Shown in pieces: positions 29,550-38,038 of a stretch of DNA of 64,000 nt (positions are counted from its first letter, which is position 1; each line of letters begins with the position of its first letter). A program made the translations under genes and the position numbers. The stretch lies in NCBI RefSeq assembly GCF_016863615.1, contig NZ_BOPF01000043.1:28399-92398 (forward strand). Direction: 5' to 3'. Below the pieces are notes generated by a model that saw only the letters and a program-made list of their open reading frames with translations, made no database searches and was not told the origin of the DNA. This DNA comes from Virgisporangium aliadipatigenens. GTDB taxonomy: Bacteria > Actinomycetota > Actinomycetes > Mycobacteriales > Micromonosporaceae.

Positions 29550-30481
29550 GAGCCTGCTCCCACCGCACTACGCAGCGCCGGTTCGATGTAGATCACGCGC
29601 GCGATCGGGACGGCCTCGCGGATGCGCCGTTCGATGGCGTCGATGCCGCGGGCCACGTCGGCCGCCGTGTCGTCGTGGCGCACCGCCACCTTCACCGCCA
29701 CGAGCAGCTCCTCCGGACCGAGGTGCACCGTCTTCATGTGCACGATGTCCTCGACCTCGTCGCCGGCCCGGATCGCCGCGTCGATCGCCCGGGCCTGCTC
29801 GTCCGTCGCGGACTCACCCACCAACAGGCTCTTCATCTCGACCGCCAGGATCGCCGCCACGACGATCAGCAGGACCCCGATCGCGGCGCTGCCGACGGCG
29901 TCCCAGATGCCATTGTGGGTGATCAGGGTCATGCCGACCCCGAACAACGCGAGGATCAGGCCGACCAGCGCGGCCAGGTCCTCCAGCAGGATCACCGGCA
30001 GCTCCGGGACCCGCGAACGCTGCACGAAGTCCTTCCACGACGCGTTCCCGCGGATCTTGTTGGTCTCCACGATCGCCGTGCGGAACGACAGCGACTCCAG
30101 CACGATCGCGACCACGAGCACCACCACCGGCACCCAGGCCCATTCCTCGATCGGATGCGGGTCGGCGAACTTGTGCCACGCCTCGTACAGCGCGAAGATG
30201 CCGCCCACGAAGAACAGCACCACGGCCACGATGAACGCGTAGATGTAGCGTTCCCGCCCGTAGCCGAACGGATGCTGCGGCGTCGCCGCCTTCTTCGACG
30301 TCTTGCCGCCCAGCAGCAGCAGGCCCTGGTTGCCCGAGTCGGCGACCGAGTGGATCGCCTCCGCGAGCATCGCCGAGGAACCGGTCAGGAAGAACGCGAT
30401 GAACTTCGTCACCGCGATCCCCAGATTCGCCGCCAGCGCGGCCACCACCGCCTTGGTGCCGCCCTCCCCACCGGCACTCAT
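29546..30481 (-). CDS. Cation diffusion facilitator family transporter
   Basis: A 311-residue metal-cation exporter of the CDF superfamily with six transmembrane helices and a cytoplasmic C-terminal domain (about 225-305). TM2 has the expected metal site E-A-I-H-S-V-A-D-S-G-N-Q. In TM5 the usual HxxxD is replaced by LLEDLAALVG, a pattern I associate with the SLC30A9-like branch; Zn, Mn or Fe specificity cannot be read. It overlaps the SIS gene and manA by ATGA/TTGA. A metal exporter inside a mannose operon is unexplained, but the same insertion is plausible for a zinc-dependent ManA. Confidence 0.9.
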   Translation of the reverse strand: MSAGGEGGTKAVVAALAANLGIAVTKFIAFFLTGSSAMLAEAIHSVADSGNQGLLLLGGKTSKKAATPQHPFGYGRERYIYAFIVAVVLFFVGGIFALYEAWHKFADPHPIEEWAWVPVVVLVVAIVLESLSFRTAIVETNKIRGNASWKDFVQRSRVPELPVILLEDLAALVGLILALFGVGMTLITHNGIWDAVGSAAIGVLLIVVAAILAVEMKSLLVGESATDEQARAIDAAIRAGDEVEDIVHMKTVHLGPEELLVAVKVAVRHDDTAADVARGIDAIERRIREAVPIARVIYIEPALRSAVGAGS

Positions 30482-31695
30482 GAGTTGGTCAGCTCCTTCA
30501 TTTCCTGGATCGCCGGAACGGCCATCGGGTCCAACCCGTGCGCGAGCCCCAGATAGATGGAGGCGAAGTCCGGCACGGCCACCATCGACGCGAGCCGTTC
30601 GAGCTGCGAACCGCCCTCGGCCTCGACGACGCTCACCCGCACGCCGCGCTGCTCGGCGAGGCGCTGCACGGCGTCGGCGCGTCGTTCCTCGACGCTGGCC
30701 GGCTCGTCGCTCTCCTCGGCCGTGTCCTCGTTGTCGTCGCGCAGGCCGCCGTCGCGCAGCAGCACCACCCGGATGCGGGTGTTGTCCTGATCGCCCTCAC
30801 CGGGGTCGGCGAAGATGTCGCGCTCGTTCTCGCTCAGGGCGCCGTAGGCACCGTCGAGCAGGCCGACCCGGCCACGCCCCGCCTCCAGCAGCGCACCCGC
30901 CACTGCCGGGTACCGGGCGTTGGCGGCCAGCGTGTCGGCGAACCGGTGCGCCGCCACCGTGGCCAGCGGCGAGGAGCCCCACAGGATCGGGATCGAGCCG
31001 GCCAGGTCCAGCGCCAGCGTCTTGCCCGGGTTGACGAACGACTCCAGCGTCGGCCGGCACCGTTCGGCGTCGGTGTCCAGCCGGGCGGCCGTCTCCGCGA
31101 AGTCCGCCTCGGCCACCTTGACCAGCCCCAACGCGCGCGCGGCCAACAGCACCGGCACGGTCAGCGCCCACAGGCTGGTGCGCGCGTTGAACCGGCGCGG
31201 CACTGGGATGAACGGCGCCCGCGCGCGTTCGGCCACGCTCTGCAGCTCCGAGTCGGGTGCGCCGATCGCCACGAGGCGGGCGCCCCGCCGGCCCGCGGCG
31301 TCGGCGGCGGCCAGCGCCTCCGGCGAACGCCCCGACGCCGATACGGCGATCACCACGTCCGCGGCGCCGACCCACCCGGGCACGCCCGAACTGCGGTGCG
31401 AGATCACCGGCACCGGGCAGCGCGGCCCGGCCACCGTGGACAGCACGTCGCCGGTGCGCGCGGCGGTGCCGACGCCGGCGACGACGACGGCACGCGGCCG
31501 GCCCTCGTCGCCGAGCGAGGTCAGGTCCACCTCGGCCGCCAGCGCGGCGGTCTCCCGCACCTGCGCGCCCGCGGAGGCGGTGGCCCGCAGCATCTGCCCC
31601 GGGTCGGCCGCCTCCACGGACTGCAGGTCGTCGATCAGCGCGTGGTCGGCGTTGCGGGTGCCGCGGACGCCGGCACTCCCGTCGAGCGGCCTCAC
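30478..31695 (-). CDS. SIS-domain protein, phosphoglucose/phosphomannose isomerase-like
   Basis: A 405-residue protein with a sugar-isomerase (SIS) fold: a first SIS half (about 70-210, VAGVGTAARTGDV and AVSASGRSPEALAA) and a C-terminal PGI/PMI-type half ending VPAIQEMKELTN. The archaeal bifunctional PGI/PMI enzymes share this layout, and the actinobacterial orthologue next to manB is generally unassigned. GTG 31695 overlaps the Trm112-like stop (GTGA). Location between manB and manA suggests a role in hexose-phosphate handling; activity is inferred only. Confidence 0.85.
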   Translation of the reverse strand: MRPLDGSAGVRGTRNADHALIDDLQSVEAADPGQMLRATASAGAQVRETAALAAEVDLTSLGDEGRPRAVVVAGVGTAARTGDVLSTVAGPRCPVPVISHRSSGVPGWVGAADVVIAVSASGRSPEALAAADAAGRRGARLVAIGAPDSELQSVAERARAPFIPVPRRFNARTSLWALTVPVLLAARALGLVKVAEADFAETAARLDTDAERCRPTLESFVNPGKTLALDLAGSIPILWGSSPLATVAAHRFADTLAANARYPAVAGALLEAGRGRVGLLDGAYGALSENERDIFADPGEGDQDNTRIRVVLLRDGGLRDDNEDTAEESDEPASVEERRADAVQRLAEQRGVRVSVVEAEGGSQLERLASMVAVPDFASIYLGLAHGLDPMAVPAIQEMKELTNS

Positions 31696-31877
31696 TCGCC
31701 CGCCGCCTTCCCCGGGCCGCCGGTCGCCTCGTCGATCAGCATGATCGGGATGCCGTCCCGGACCGGGTAGACCCGGGTGCACACGGTGCAGGTCAGGGTC
31801 TGCGCCGCCGCGTCGTAGGCCAGCAGGGCATGGTCCTGATCGGGACAGCGCAGCAGTTCGAGCAGAGCCGCATCCAT
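31692..31877 (-). CDS. Trm112-like small zinc-ribbon-type protein
   Basis: A 61-residue protein of the Trm112/UPF0434 family (MDAALLELLRCPDQDHAL, then LTCTVCTRVYPVRDGIPIML). Three cysteines remain (Cys11, Cys30 and Cys33: one single plus CxxC); the fourth ligand of the classical CPxC...CxxC ribbon is replaced by Asp (C-P-D), so zinc binding may be weakened. Trm112 proteins are small activators of methyltransferases in other domains; the bacterial role is unclear. It sits 25 bp after manB and overlaps the SIS gene. Confidence 0.85.
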   Translation of the reverse strand: MDAALLELLRCPDQDHALLAYDAAAQTLTCTVCTRVYPVRDGIPIMLIDEATGGPGKAAGE

Positions 31878-31902
31878 CTGTTTCTCCTTATATACCTGCG
31901 GT

Positions 31903-33282
31903 TCAGGCGCGGACGAGGGCGAGGATCTCGTCGCGCAGGCTCGCCATCTCGGCCTCCGTCGCGCCCTCGACGTTGAGGCGCAGCAGCGGCTCGGTGTTGG
32001 ACGGCCGCAGGTTGGCCCAGCTTCCGTCGGGCAGGACGATCGTGAGCCCGTCCAGGTGGTCGATGCTCACCCCGTCCCTTCCCTGGAACTGCGACTCGAC
32101 GGCCGCCATGCGCCCCGCCTGGTCCGACACCGTGGAGTTGATCTCGCCCGAGGCCGCGTAGCGGGAGTACTCGCGGGCCAGGTGCGACAGCGGCAGCCCC
32201 TGCTCCCCCAGCGCGGCGAGCACGTGCATCGCGGCGAGCATGCCGGTGTCGGCGCCCCAGAAGTCGCGGAAGTAGTAGTGCGCCGAGTGTTCGCCGCCGA
32301 AGACGGCACCGGTGCTGGCCATCTCCGCCTTGATGAACGAGTGCCCGACGCGCGTGCGCACCGGCGTGCCCCCGTTCTCCGACACGATCTCCGGCACGGC
32401 GTGGGAGGTGATCAGGTTGTGGATGACGGTCGAACCGGGGTGCTTCGCCAGTTCCCGCACAGCCACCAGGGCGGTGACGGCGGACGGCGACACCGGCTCG
32501 CCAAGCTCGTCCACGACGAAGCAGCGGTCGGCGTCGCCGTCGAAGGCGAGCCCGATGTCGGCGCCGTGCTCGCGGACGGCGGCCTGCAGGTCGACCAGGT
32601 TGGCCGGCTCCAGCGGGTTGGCCTCGTGGTTGGGGAACGACCCGTCCAACTCGAAGTAGAGCGGCACGATCTCCAGGGGCAGCGGGTCGAGCTTGCTGTC
32701 GCCCAGCACGGCCGGAACGGTGTAGCCCGCCATGCCGTTGCCCGCGTCGACGACGACCTTGAGCCGCCGGATGCCGGACAGGTCGACCAGGGTGCGCAGG
32801 TGGCGCGCGTACTCGACGAGCACGTCCCGGGTCTCGATCGAACCCTGGCGGTCGGCCGTCGCCGGCTTGCCGTCCAGGATGGCCTGCGCCCGGTCGCGGA
32901 TCTCCGCGAGTCCCGTGTCCTGGCCGATCGGCTTGGCGCCGGAGCGGCACATCTTGATGCCGTTGTACTGGGCGGGGTTGTGGCTCGCCGTGAACATCGC
33001 ACCGGGCAGGTCGAGCGAACCCGAGGCGTAGTACAGCAGGTCGGTCGAGCCGAGGCCGGCATTGATCACATCGACGCCGGCGGCCCGGGCACCCCGGGCG
33101 AACGCCTCGGTCAGGCCCGGCGACGACTCGCGCATGTCGTGCGCGACGACGATCCGGTCGGTGTCCGGTCCGAGCGTCTGCACGAACGCGGCGCCGATCG
33201 CCTCTGCCACCCCCTCGTTGATCTGGTCGGGGACGGTGCCCCGCACGTCATACGCCTTGACGATCCGGGTGAGGTCGGACAC
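31903..33282 (-). CDS. manB: Phosphomannomutase/phosphoglucomutase
   Basis: A 459-residue alpha-D-phosphohexomutase that turns mannose-6-phosphate into mannose-1-phosphate. The active-site serine loop is F-T-A-S-H-N-P, the metal loop F-D-G-D-A-D-R, the sugar loop G-G-E-H-S, and the phosphate-binding loop R-P-S-N-T-E-P. All four are intact. GTG 33282 (VSDLTRIVKAYDVRG) follows AGGAG and is better supported than in-frame starts upstream. It heads the operon; its product feeds the GDP-mannose pyrophosphorylase gene at 52.6-53.7 kb. Confidence 0.95.
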   Translation of the reverse strand: MSDLTRIVKAYDVRGTVPDQINEGVAEAIGAAFVQTLGPDTDRIVVAHDMRESSPGLTEAFARGARAAGVDVINAGLGSTDLLYYASGSLDLPGAMFTASHNPAQYNGIKMCRSGAKPIGQDTGLAEIRDRAQAILDGKPATADRQGSIETRDVLVEYARHLRTLVDLSGIRRLKVVVDAGNGMAGYTVPAVLGDSKLDPLPLEIVPLYFELDGSFPNHEANPLEPANLVDLQAAVREHGADIGLAFDGDADRCFVVDELGEPVSPSAVTALVAVRELAKHPGSTVIHNLITSHAVPEIVSENGGTPVRTRVGHSFIKAEMASTGAVFGGEHSAHYYFRDFWGADTGMLAAMHVLAALGEQGLPLSHLAREYSRYAASGEINSTVSDQAGRMAAVESQFQGRDGVSIDHLDGLTIVLPDGSWANLRPSNTEPLLRLNVEGATEAEMASLRDEILALVRA

Positions 33283-33393
33283 TGGCCCGCGCTCCTTCTG
33301 GGTCACCGGCTGGCAGGGCGGCGGCCACACCAGCGCACGCTTGCAACGTCAAGCAGCCTAGTGCTCCGGTGAGTCCTCCGCCGGGCAGGCTCG

Positions 33394-34818
33394 CTAGAGG
33401 GCGAGGCCGGTGAGGACCAGGGTGCGCGGTTCGGTGTAGTCGTCCATGGCGCTGCGCAGCCCCTCGCGGCCGACGCCGCTGCCCTTGGTGCCGCCGTAGG
33501 GCATCTGGTCCGCGCGGTAGCTGGGCACGTCGCCGACGATCACGCCGCCGACCTTCAGGTCCCGCGCCGCGCGGAAGGCGACCGTGACGTCCCGCGTGAA
33601 GACCCCCGCCTGCAGGCCGTACTCCGAGGCGTTGACCTGGTCGAACGCCTCATCGTCGGAACCGACGCGGGACAGTGCGAGCACCGGCCCGAAGACCTCC
33701 TCGGACCACGCCTTCGCCTCGGGCGGCACGTCGGCGAGCACCGTCGGGGCGAAGCGCGCACCGTCGCGGGTCCCACCGGTGAGCACCTTCGCGCCGGCGG
33801 CGACGGCCTCCGCCACCCAGGCCTCCACCCGTTCCGCGGCGGCCGCACTGATCATCGGGCCGACCTCGGTCTCCTCGTCGAACGGGTCGCCGTCCTTCAG
33901 CCCGCGCACCTTCTCGGTGATCAGCGCGGCCAGCGTGTCGTAGGACGCGGCGTGGATCAGCACCCGCTGCACGGCGATGCAGCTCTGCCCCGCCTGGTAG
34001 TTCGAGAACGTCGCGATGCGGCTCGCCGCCCACTCGAAGTCCGTCCAGTCCGCGCAGACCACCGCCGCGGCGTTGCCGCCCAGTTCGAGGGTGACGTGCT
34101 TACGCGGGACGGCGTCGCGGATCTGCCAGCCCACCGGCCCGGAGCCGGTGAACGACACCACCGGCAGCCGCGGGTCGGCGACCAGGCCGGGGGCGCGGTC
34201 GTTCGGCACCGGCAGGATCGAGAACATCCCGGCCGGCAGGTCGGTCCCCGCGAGGATCTCTCCCAGGAGCAGCGCCGAGAGCGGGGTGGCCGGCGCCGGT
34301 TTGAGAACGATCGGCGCCCCGACCGCGATCGCCGGGGCGACCTTGTGCGCCACCAGGTTCAGCGGGAAGTTGAACGGGCTGATGCCGAGCACGGGCCCGC
34401 GCGGCACCCGCCGCACCAGCGCGATGCGCCCCGTGGCGGCCGGGTCGGTGTCCAGCCGCTGGAGTTCGCCGGAGAAGCGGCGCGCCTCCTCCGCCGCCCA
34501 GCGGAACGTCGACACCGCCCGGCCCACCTCGGCGCGGGCCCACTTGAGCGGCTTGCCGTTCTCCCCGGTGATGAGGCGGGCGACCGCGTCGGCGCGCTCG
34601 GCCAGGGAACGGCTCACCGCGTCGAGCGCGGCGGCCCGCGCGTGCGCCGGCAGGGACTCCTTCGCGGCCTCGACCGCCGCGTCGAGCGCACGGTCGACCT
34701 GCTCCGGTGTGGCGTGGGCGGTGCGCCCCACCTCCCGCCCGTCGCCGGGATGGCGCACGGTCAGCACGTCGTCGCTCGTCTCGGGAGCACCGGCCACGTA
34801 GAACGGGGTCACCACCAT
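33394..34818 (-). CDS. NAD(P)-dependent aldehyde dehydrogenase, succinate-semialdehyde dehydrogenase candidate
   Basis: A 474-residue aldehyde dehydrogenase. It has the Asn-containing loop ISPFNFPLNLVAHKVAPAI, the general-base glutamate in VTLELGGNA, the nucleophile Cys in YQAGQSCIAVQRV and the C-terminal EVFGPVLALSRV block. The motif set fits the phosphorylating-like/SSADH-lactaldehyde branch of the superfamily. With GabT and the aminobutyraldehyde dehydrogenase next door, oxidation of succinate semialdehyde to succinate is the natural last step, but this is inferred from context. It is divergent from the next gene with a 97-bp shared control region that contains the palindrome TTCGATCGAA (34874-34883). 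Confidence 0.88.
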   Translation of the reverse strand: MVVTPFYVAGAPETSDDVLTVRHPGDGREVGRTAHATPEQVDRALDAAVEAAKESLPAHARAAALDAVSRSLAERADAVARLITGENGKPLKWARAEVGRAVSTFRWAAEEARRFSGELQRLDTDPAATGRIALVRRVPRGPVLGISPFNFPLNLVAHKVAPAIAVGAPIVLKPAPATPLSALLLGEILAGTDLPAGMFSILPVPNDRAPGLVADPRLPVVSFTGSGPVGWQIRDAVPRKHVTLELGGNAAAVVCADWTDFEWAASRIATFSNYQAGQSCIAVQRVLIHAASYDTLAALITEKVRGLKDGDPFDEETEVGPMISAAAAERVEAWVAEAVAAGAKVLTGGTRDGARFAPTVLADVPPEAKAWSEEVFGPVLALSRVGSDDEAFDQVNASEYGLQAGVFTRDVTVAFRAARDLKVGGVIVGDVPSYRADQMPYGGTKGSGVGREGLRSAMDDYTEPRTLVLTGLAL

Positions 34819-34915
34819 GAAACACAGGCTATGCCCTGCGGAAACAGTGGCGACAGACCTTGTCCGCGACGGATTCGATCGAAAGAATGCCAGCAACCCG
34901 AGGATGGGAGTCCCC

Positions 34916-36352
34916 ATGGCCGACAAGCAGGTGCTGCGCAACTTCGTCAACGGCAAACACGTCGAGCCGACCGAGGGCGGGTACGCCGACCTGGTCGATC
35001 CCACCACCGGGGAGGTATGGGCGGCCGCACCCGTGTCGAGCGCCGCCGACGTCGACGACGCCATGCGCGCCGCGGCGACGGCGTTCGAGAGCTGGGGCGG
35101 CACGACCCCGGCCGAGCGCCAGCGCGCCCTGCTCAAGCTCGCCGACGCGTTGGAGAGCCGTGCGGACGAGGTGGTCGACGTCGAGGTGCGCAACACCGGC
35201 AAGCCCCGCGCGCTCACCACGTCCGAGGAACTGCCGCCCGCCGTCGACCAGCTGCGCTTCTTCGCCGGGGCGGCGCGGCTGCTGGAAGGGCGTTCGGCCG
35301 GGCAGTACATGGCGGGCTACGAGAGCTACGTGCGCCGCGAACCGATCGGCGTCGTCGGGCAGGTCACGCCGTGGAACTACCCGTTCATGATGGCCATCTG
35401 GAAGATCGCTCCCGCGCTGGCGGCCGGGAACACGGTCGTCCTCAAGCCGAGCGACACCACACCGGCGTCGACCCTCCTGCTGGCCGAGATCGCCGCCGAG
35501 TTCCTCCCGCCGGGCGTCCTCAACGTGGTCTGCGGCGATCGGGAGACCGGGCGCGCGGTGGTGGCTCATGACGTTCCCCAGCTGGTATCGATCACGGGAT
35601 CGACCCGGGCGGGCCGGGAGGTCGCGACGGCGGCCGGGTCGGGTCTCAAGCGCACCCACCTCGAACTCGGCGGCAAGGCCCCGGTGGTGGTCTTCGACGA
35701 CGCCGACCTGGCGGTGGCGGCCGAGGCGATCGCGGTGGGCGGCTACTTCAACGCCGGCCAGGACTGCACCGCCGCGACGCGGGTGCTCGCCGCGCCCGGC
35801 ATCCACGACGACATCGTCGCCGCCCTGGCCGAACAGGCGCGCGGCACCAAGGTCGGCGCACCCGACGACGAGGACGTGGCGTACGGCCCGCTCAACAACG
35901 GCAACCAGTTCGCGCGGGTGTCGGGCTTCGTCGACCGGCTGCCCGATCACGCGTCCCTCGCCGTCGGCGGCGAACGGGTCGGCGACCGCGGCTTCTTCTA
36001 CGCGCCCACGGTCGTCTCCGGCCTGCGCCAGGAGGACGAGGCGATCCAGGACGAGATCTTCGGGCCGGTGATCACCGTGCAGCGCTTCACCGACGAGGAC
36101 GAGGCGGTCCGCTGGGCGAACGGCGTCGAGTACGGCCTGGCCTCGTCGGTCTTCACCCGGGACCACGGCCGCGCGATGCGCATGACGCAGCGGCTGGACT
36201 TCGGCTGCGTGTGGGTCAACTGCCACATCCCGCTGGTCGCCGAGATGCCGCACGGCGGGTTCAAGCGGTCGGGGCACGGCAAGGACCTGTCGGTGTACGG
36301 GTTCGAGGACTACACCCGGGTCAAGCACGTCATGCACTACCTGGGGGCGTAG
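34916..36352 (+). CDS. Gamma-aminobutyraldehyde dehydrogenase-like aldehyde dehydrogenase
   Basis: A 478-residue NAD-dependent aldehyde dehydrogenase. It shows GQVTPWNYPFMMAIWKIAPALAAGN, the base Glu in LELGGKAPVVVFDDADL, the nucleophile in GQDCTAATR and EIFGPVITVQRF. Closest in type to the PatD/YdcW group, which oxidises 4-aminobutanal (from putrescine) to GABA. The ATG at 34916 follows a GAGGATGGGAG stretch; an ATG 12 bases earlier is possible. The GabT gene starts on its last base (TAGTG), so the two are translationally coupled. Confidence 0.9.
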   Translation: MADKQVLRNFVNGKHVEPTEGGYADLVDPTTGEVWAAAPVSSAADVDDAMRAAATAFESWGGTTPAERQRALLKLADALESRADEVVDVEVRNTGKPRALTTSEELPPAVDQLRFFAGAARLLEGRSAGQYMAGYESYVRREPIGVVGQVTPWNYPFMMAIWKIAPALAAGNTVVLKPSDTTPASTLLLAEIAAEFLPPGVLNVVCGDRETGRAVVAHDVPQLVSITGSTRAGREVATAAGSGLKRTHLELGGKAPVVVFDDADLAVAAEAIAVGGYFNAGQDCTAATRVLAAPGIHDDIVAALAEQARGTKVGAPDDEDVAYGPLNNGNQFARVSGFVDRLPDHASLAVGGERVGDRGFFYAPTVVSGLRQEDEAIQDEIFGPVITVQRFTDEDEAVRWANGVEYGLASSVFTRDHGRAMRMTQRLDFGCVWVNCHIPLVAEMPHGGFKRSGHGKDLSVYGFEDYTRVKHVMHYLGA

Positions 36353-37641
36353 TGGACTCCGGGTCGCTGGCCGCGCGGCGCTCGGCCGCGGTCGCCCGTG
36401 GCGTCGGGAGCGTCATCTCGTCCTATGTGGACAGTGCGTCGGGCGGCACGATCGTCGACGTCGACGGGCGGGAGTGGATCGACTTCGCGGCCGGCATCGC
36501 GGTCACCTCGGTCGGCAACGCCGCGCCACGGGTGGTGGAGGCGGTCCGCGAACAGGTCGGCCGCTTCACGCACACCTGCTTCATGGTCGCGCCGTACGAG
36601 GGGTACGTCGCGGTCTGCGAGGCCCTGAATTCCCTCGTGCCCGGCGACTTCGACAAGCGGTCCGCGCTCTTCAACTCAGGCGCCGAGGCCGTCGAGAACG
36701 CCGTCAAGATCGCTCGGCACGCGACGGGTCGGCCGGCCGTTGTGGTGTTCGAGCACGCCTACCACGGGCGCACCAACCTGACGATGGCGCTCACCGCCAA
36801 GAACATGCCGTACAAGCACCGGTTCGGGCCGTTCGCCGGGGAGGTGTACCGGGCGCCGATGTCGTACCCGCTGCGCGACGGCGGGCTCTCCGGTTCGGCT
36901 GCCGCGGCACGCGCCATCGACGCGATCACCACGCAGGTCGGGGTGGACAACGTGGCGGCCGTGCTGATCGAACCGATCCAGGGCGAGGGCGGGTTCGTCG
37001 TACCGGCGCCGGGTTTCCTGCCGGAGCTGGCCGCCTGGGCACGGTCGATCGGCGCGGTCTACATCGCCGACGAGATCCAGACCGGGTTCTGCCGGACCGG
37101 GGCGTGGTTCGCGTCCGCGCACGAGTCGGTCGAACCGGACCTGGTGACGACCGCCAAGGGGATGGCCGGCGGGCTGCCGCTGGCCGGCGTGACCGGCCGC
37201 GCGGAGATCATGGACGCGGTGCACGTCGGCGGGCTCGGCGGCACGTACGGCGGCAACCCGGTCGCGTGCGCGGCCGCGCTGGCCACCGTCGAGACGATGC
37301 GCGAACTGGACCTGTGCGCGGCGGCGCAGCGGATCGCGGCGTTAGCGCTGCCGCGCCTGACGGAGCTGGCCGCCCGGTACCCGTGGATCGCCGAGGTGCG
37401 CGGCCGCGGCGCGATGCTCGCCCTGGAGGTGACGCACCCGGACTCGGTGGGCCCGAACGGCCCGACGCCGGACCCGGCGCGGACGGCGGCGCTGGCGAAG
37501 GCCTGCCACGAGGCCGGCCTGCTGGTCCTCAGCTGCGGCACCTACGCCAACGTGATCCGCCTGCTCCCCCCGCTGGTCATCCCCCCGGACACCCTCGACC
37601 GCGGCCTGGCCGTCCTGGCGGAGGCCGCCGCAGGACTCTGA
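36352..37641 (+). CDS. gabT: 4-aminobutyrate aminotransferase-like class-III transaminase
   Basis: A 429-residue PLP enzyme that would move the amino group of GABA to 2-oxoglutarate, giving succinate semialdehyde. It has the NSGAEAVENAVKIAR PLP phosphate loop, the aspartate in YIADEIQTGFCRTG and the Schiff-base lysine in VTTAKGMAGGLPLAG. GTG at 36352 shares a G with the upstream TAG stop. A convergent small gene begins to overlap the transcript seven bases later. Ornithine or other omega-amino acids are possible alternative substrates. Confidence 0.9.
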   Translation: MDSGSLAARRSAAVARGVGSVISSYVDSASGGTIVDVDGREWIDFAAGIAVTSVGNAAPRVVEAVREQVGRFTHTCFMVAPYEGYVAVCEALNSLVPGDFDKRSALFNSGAEAVENAVKIARHATGRPAVVVFEHAYHGRTNLTMALTAKNMPYKHRFGPFAGEVYRAPMSYPLRDGGLSGSAAAARAIDAITTQVGVDNVAAVLIEPIQGEGGFVVPAPGFLPELAAWARSIGAVYIADEIQTGFCRTGAWFASAHESVEPDLVTTAKGMAGGLPLAGVTGRAEIMDAVHVGGLGGTYGGNPVACAAALATVETMRELDLCAAAQRIAALALPRLTELAARYPWIAEVRGRGAMLALEVTHPDSVGPNGPTPDPARTAALAKACHEAGLLVLSCGTYANVIRLLPPLVIPPDTLDRGLAVLAEAAAGL

Positions 37642-37648
37642 CGGGCGC

Positions 37649-37915
37649 TCAGGCCTTTTCGAGGGTCAGGCGGCGGGAGGAGGTGGCGCCGGACGGGGCG
37701 AAGGCGCCGGCGTTCGTGGGAGGCGCGCTTACCGGGGCCCCGGGTACGGCGGTCAGGCCGGCGGCGCGACGGACCTCCGCGGCGTTGCGGGCGGAGGCGC
37801 ACGGGCTCACCTGGCCGCAGCTGACGCAGGGACCGCCGGGTTGCGCGGCGACGTGCTTGACCAGCAGATCGTCTGCTGCCTGGACCAGTGCGCTGTCGGG
37901 ATTTACGTATGCCAC
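37649..37915 (-). CDS. Small cysteine-motif protein of unknown function
   Basis: An 88-residue protein with a single block G-P-C-V-S-C-G-Q-V-S-P-C-A (Cys30, Cys33, Cys39), a charged helix before it and a flexible Ala/Pro/Ser-rich tail. Similar short CxxC...C proteins are common in this group of bacteria, but I know no function; a zinc- or Fe-S-binding knot is a guess. GTG 37915 is the only start that keeps the motif, and its ribosome site is poor. It converges on gabT with only 7 bp between stops. Confidence 0.65.
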   Translation of the reverse strand: MAYVNPDSALVQAADDLLVKHVAAQPGGPCVSCGQVSPCASARNAAEVRRAAGLTAVPGAPVSAPPTNAGAFAPSGATSSRRLTLEKA

Positions 37916-38038
37916 CGTCAGGACCCCCTGTCACCCGGACGGGACGCCGCCGGGGCATCGGCGCTTCCCCATGGACCGATCGTTCAAACATGCCACAGGC
38001 ACTCAATTATGGCTCAGTATCGCCCGATTACGGGCAAA

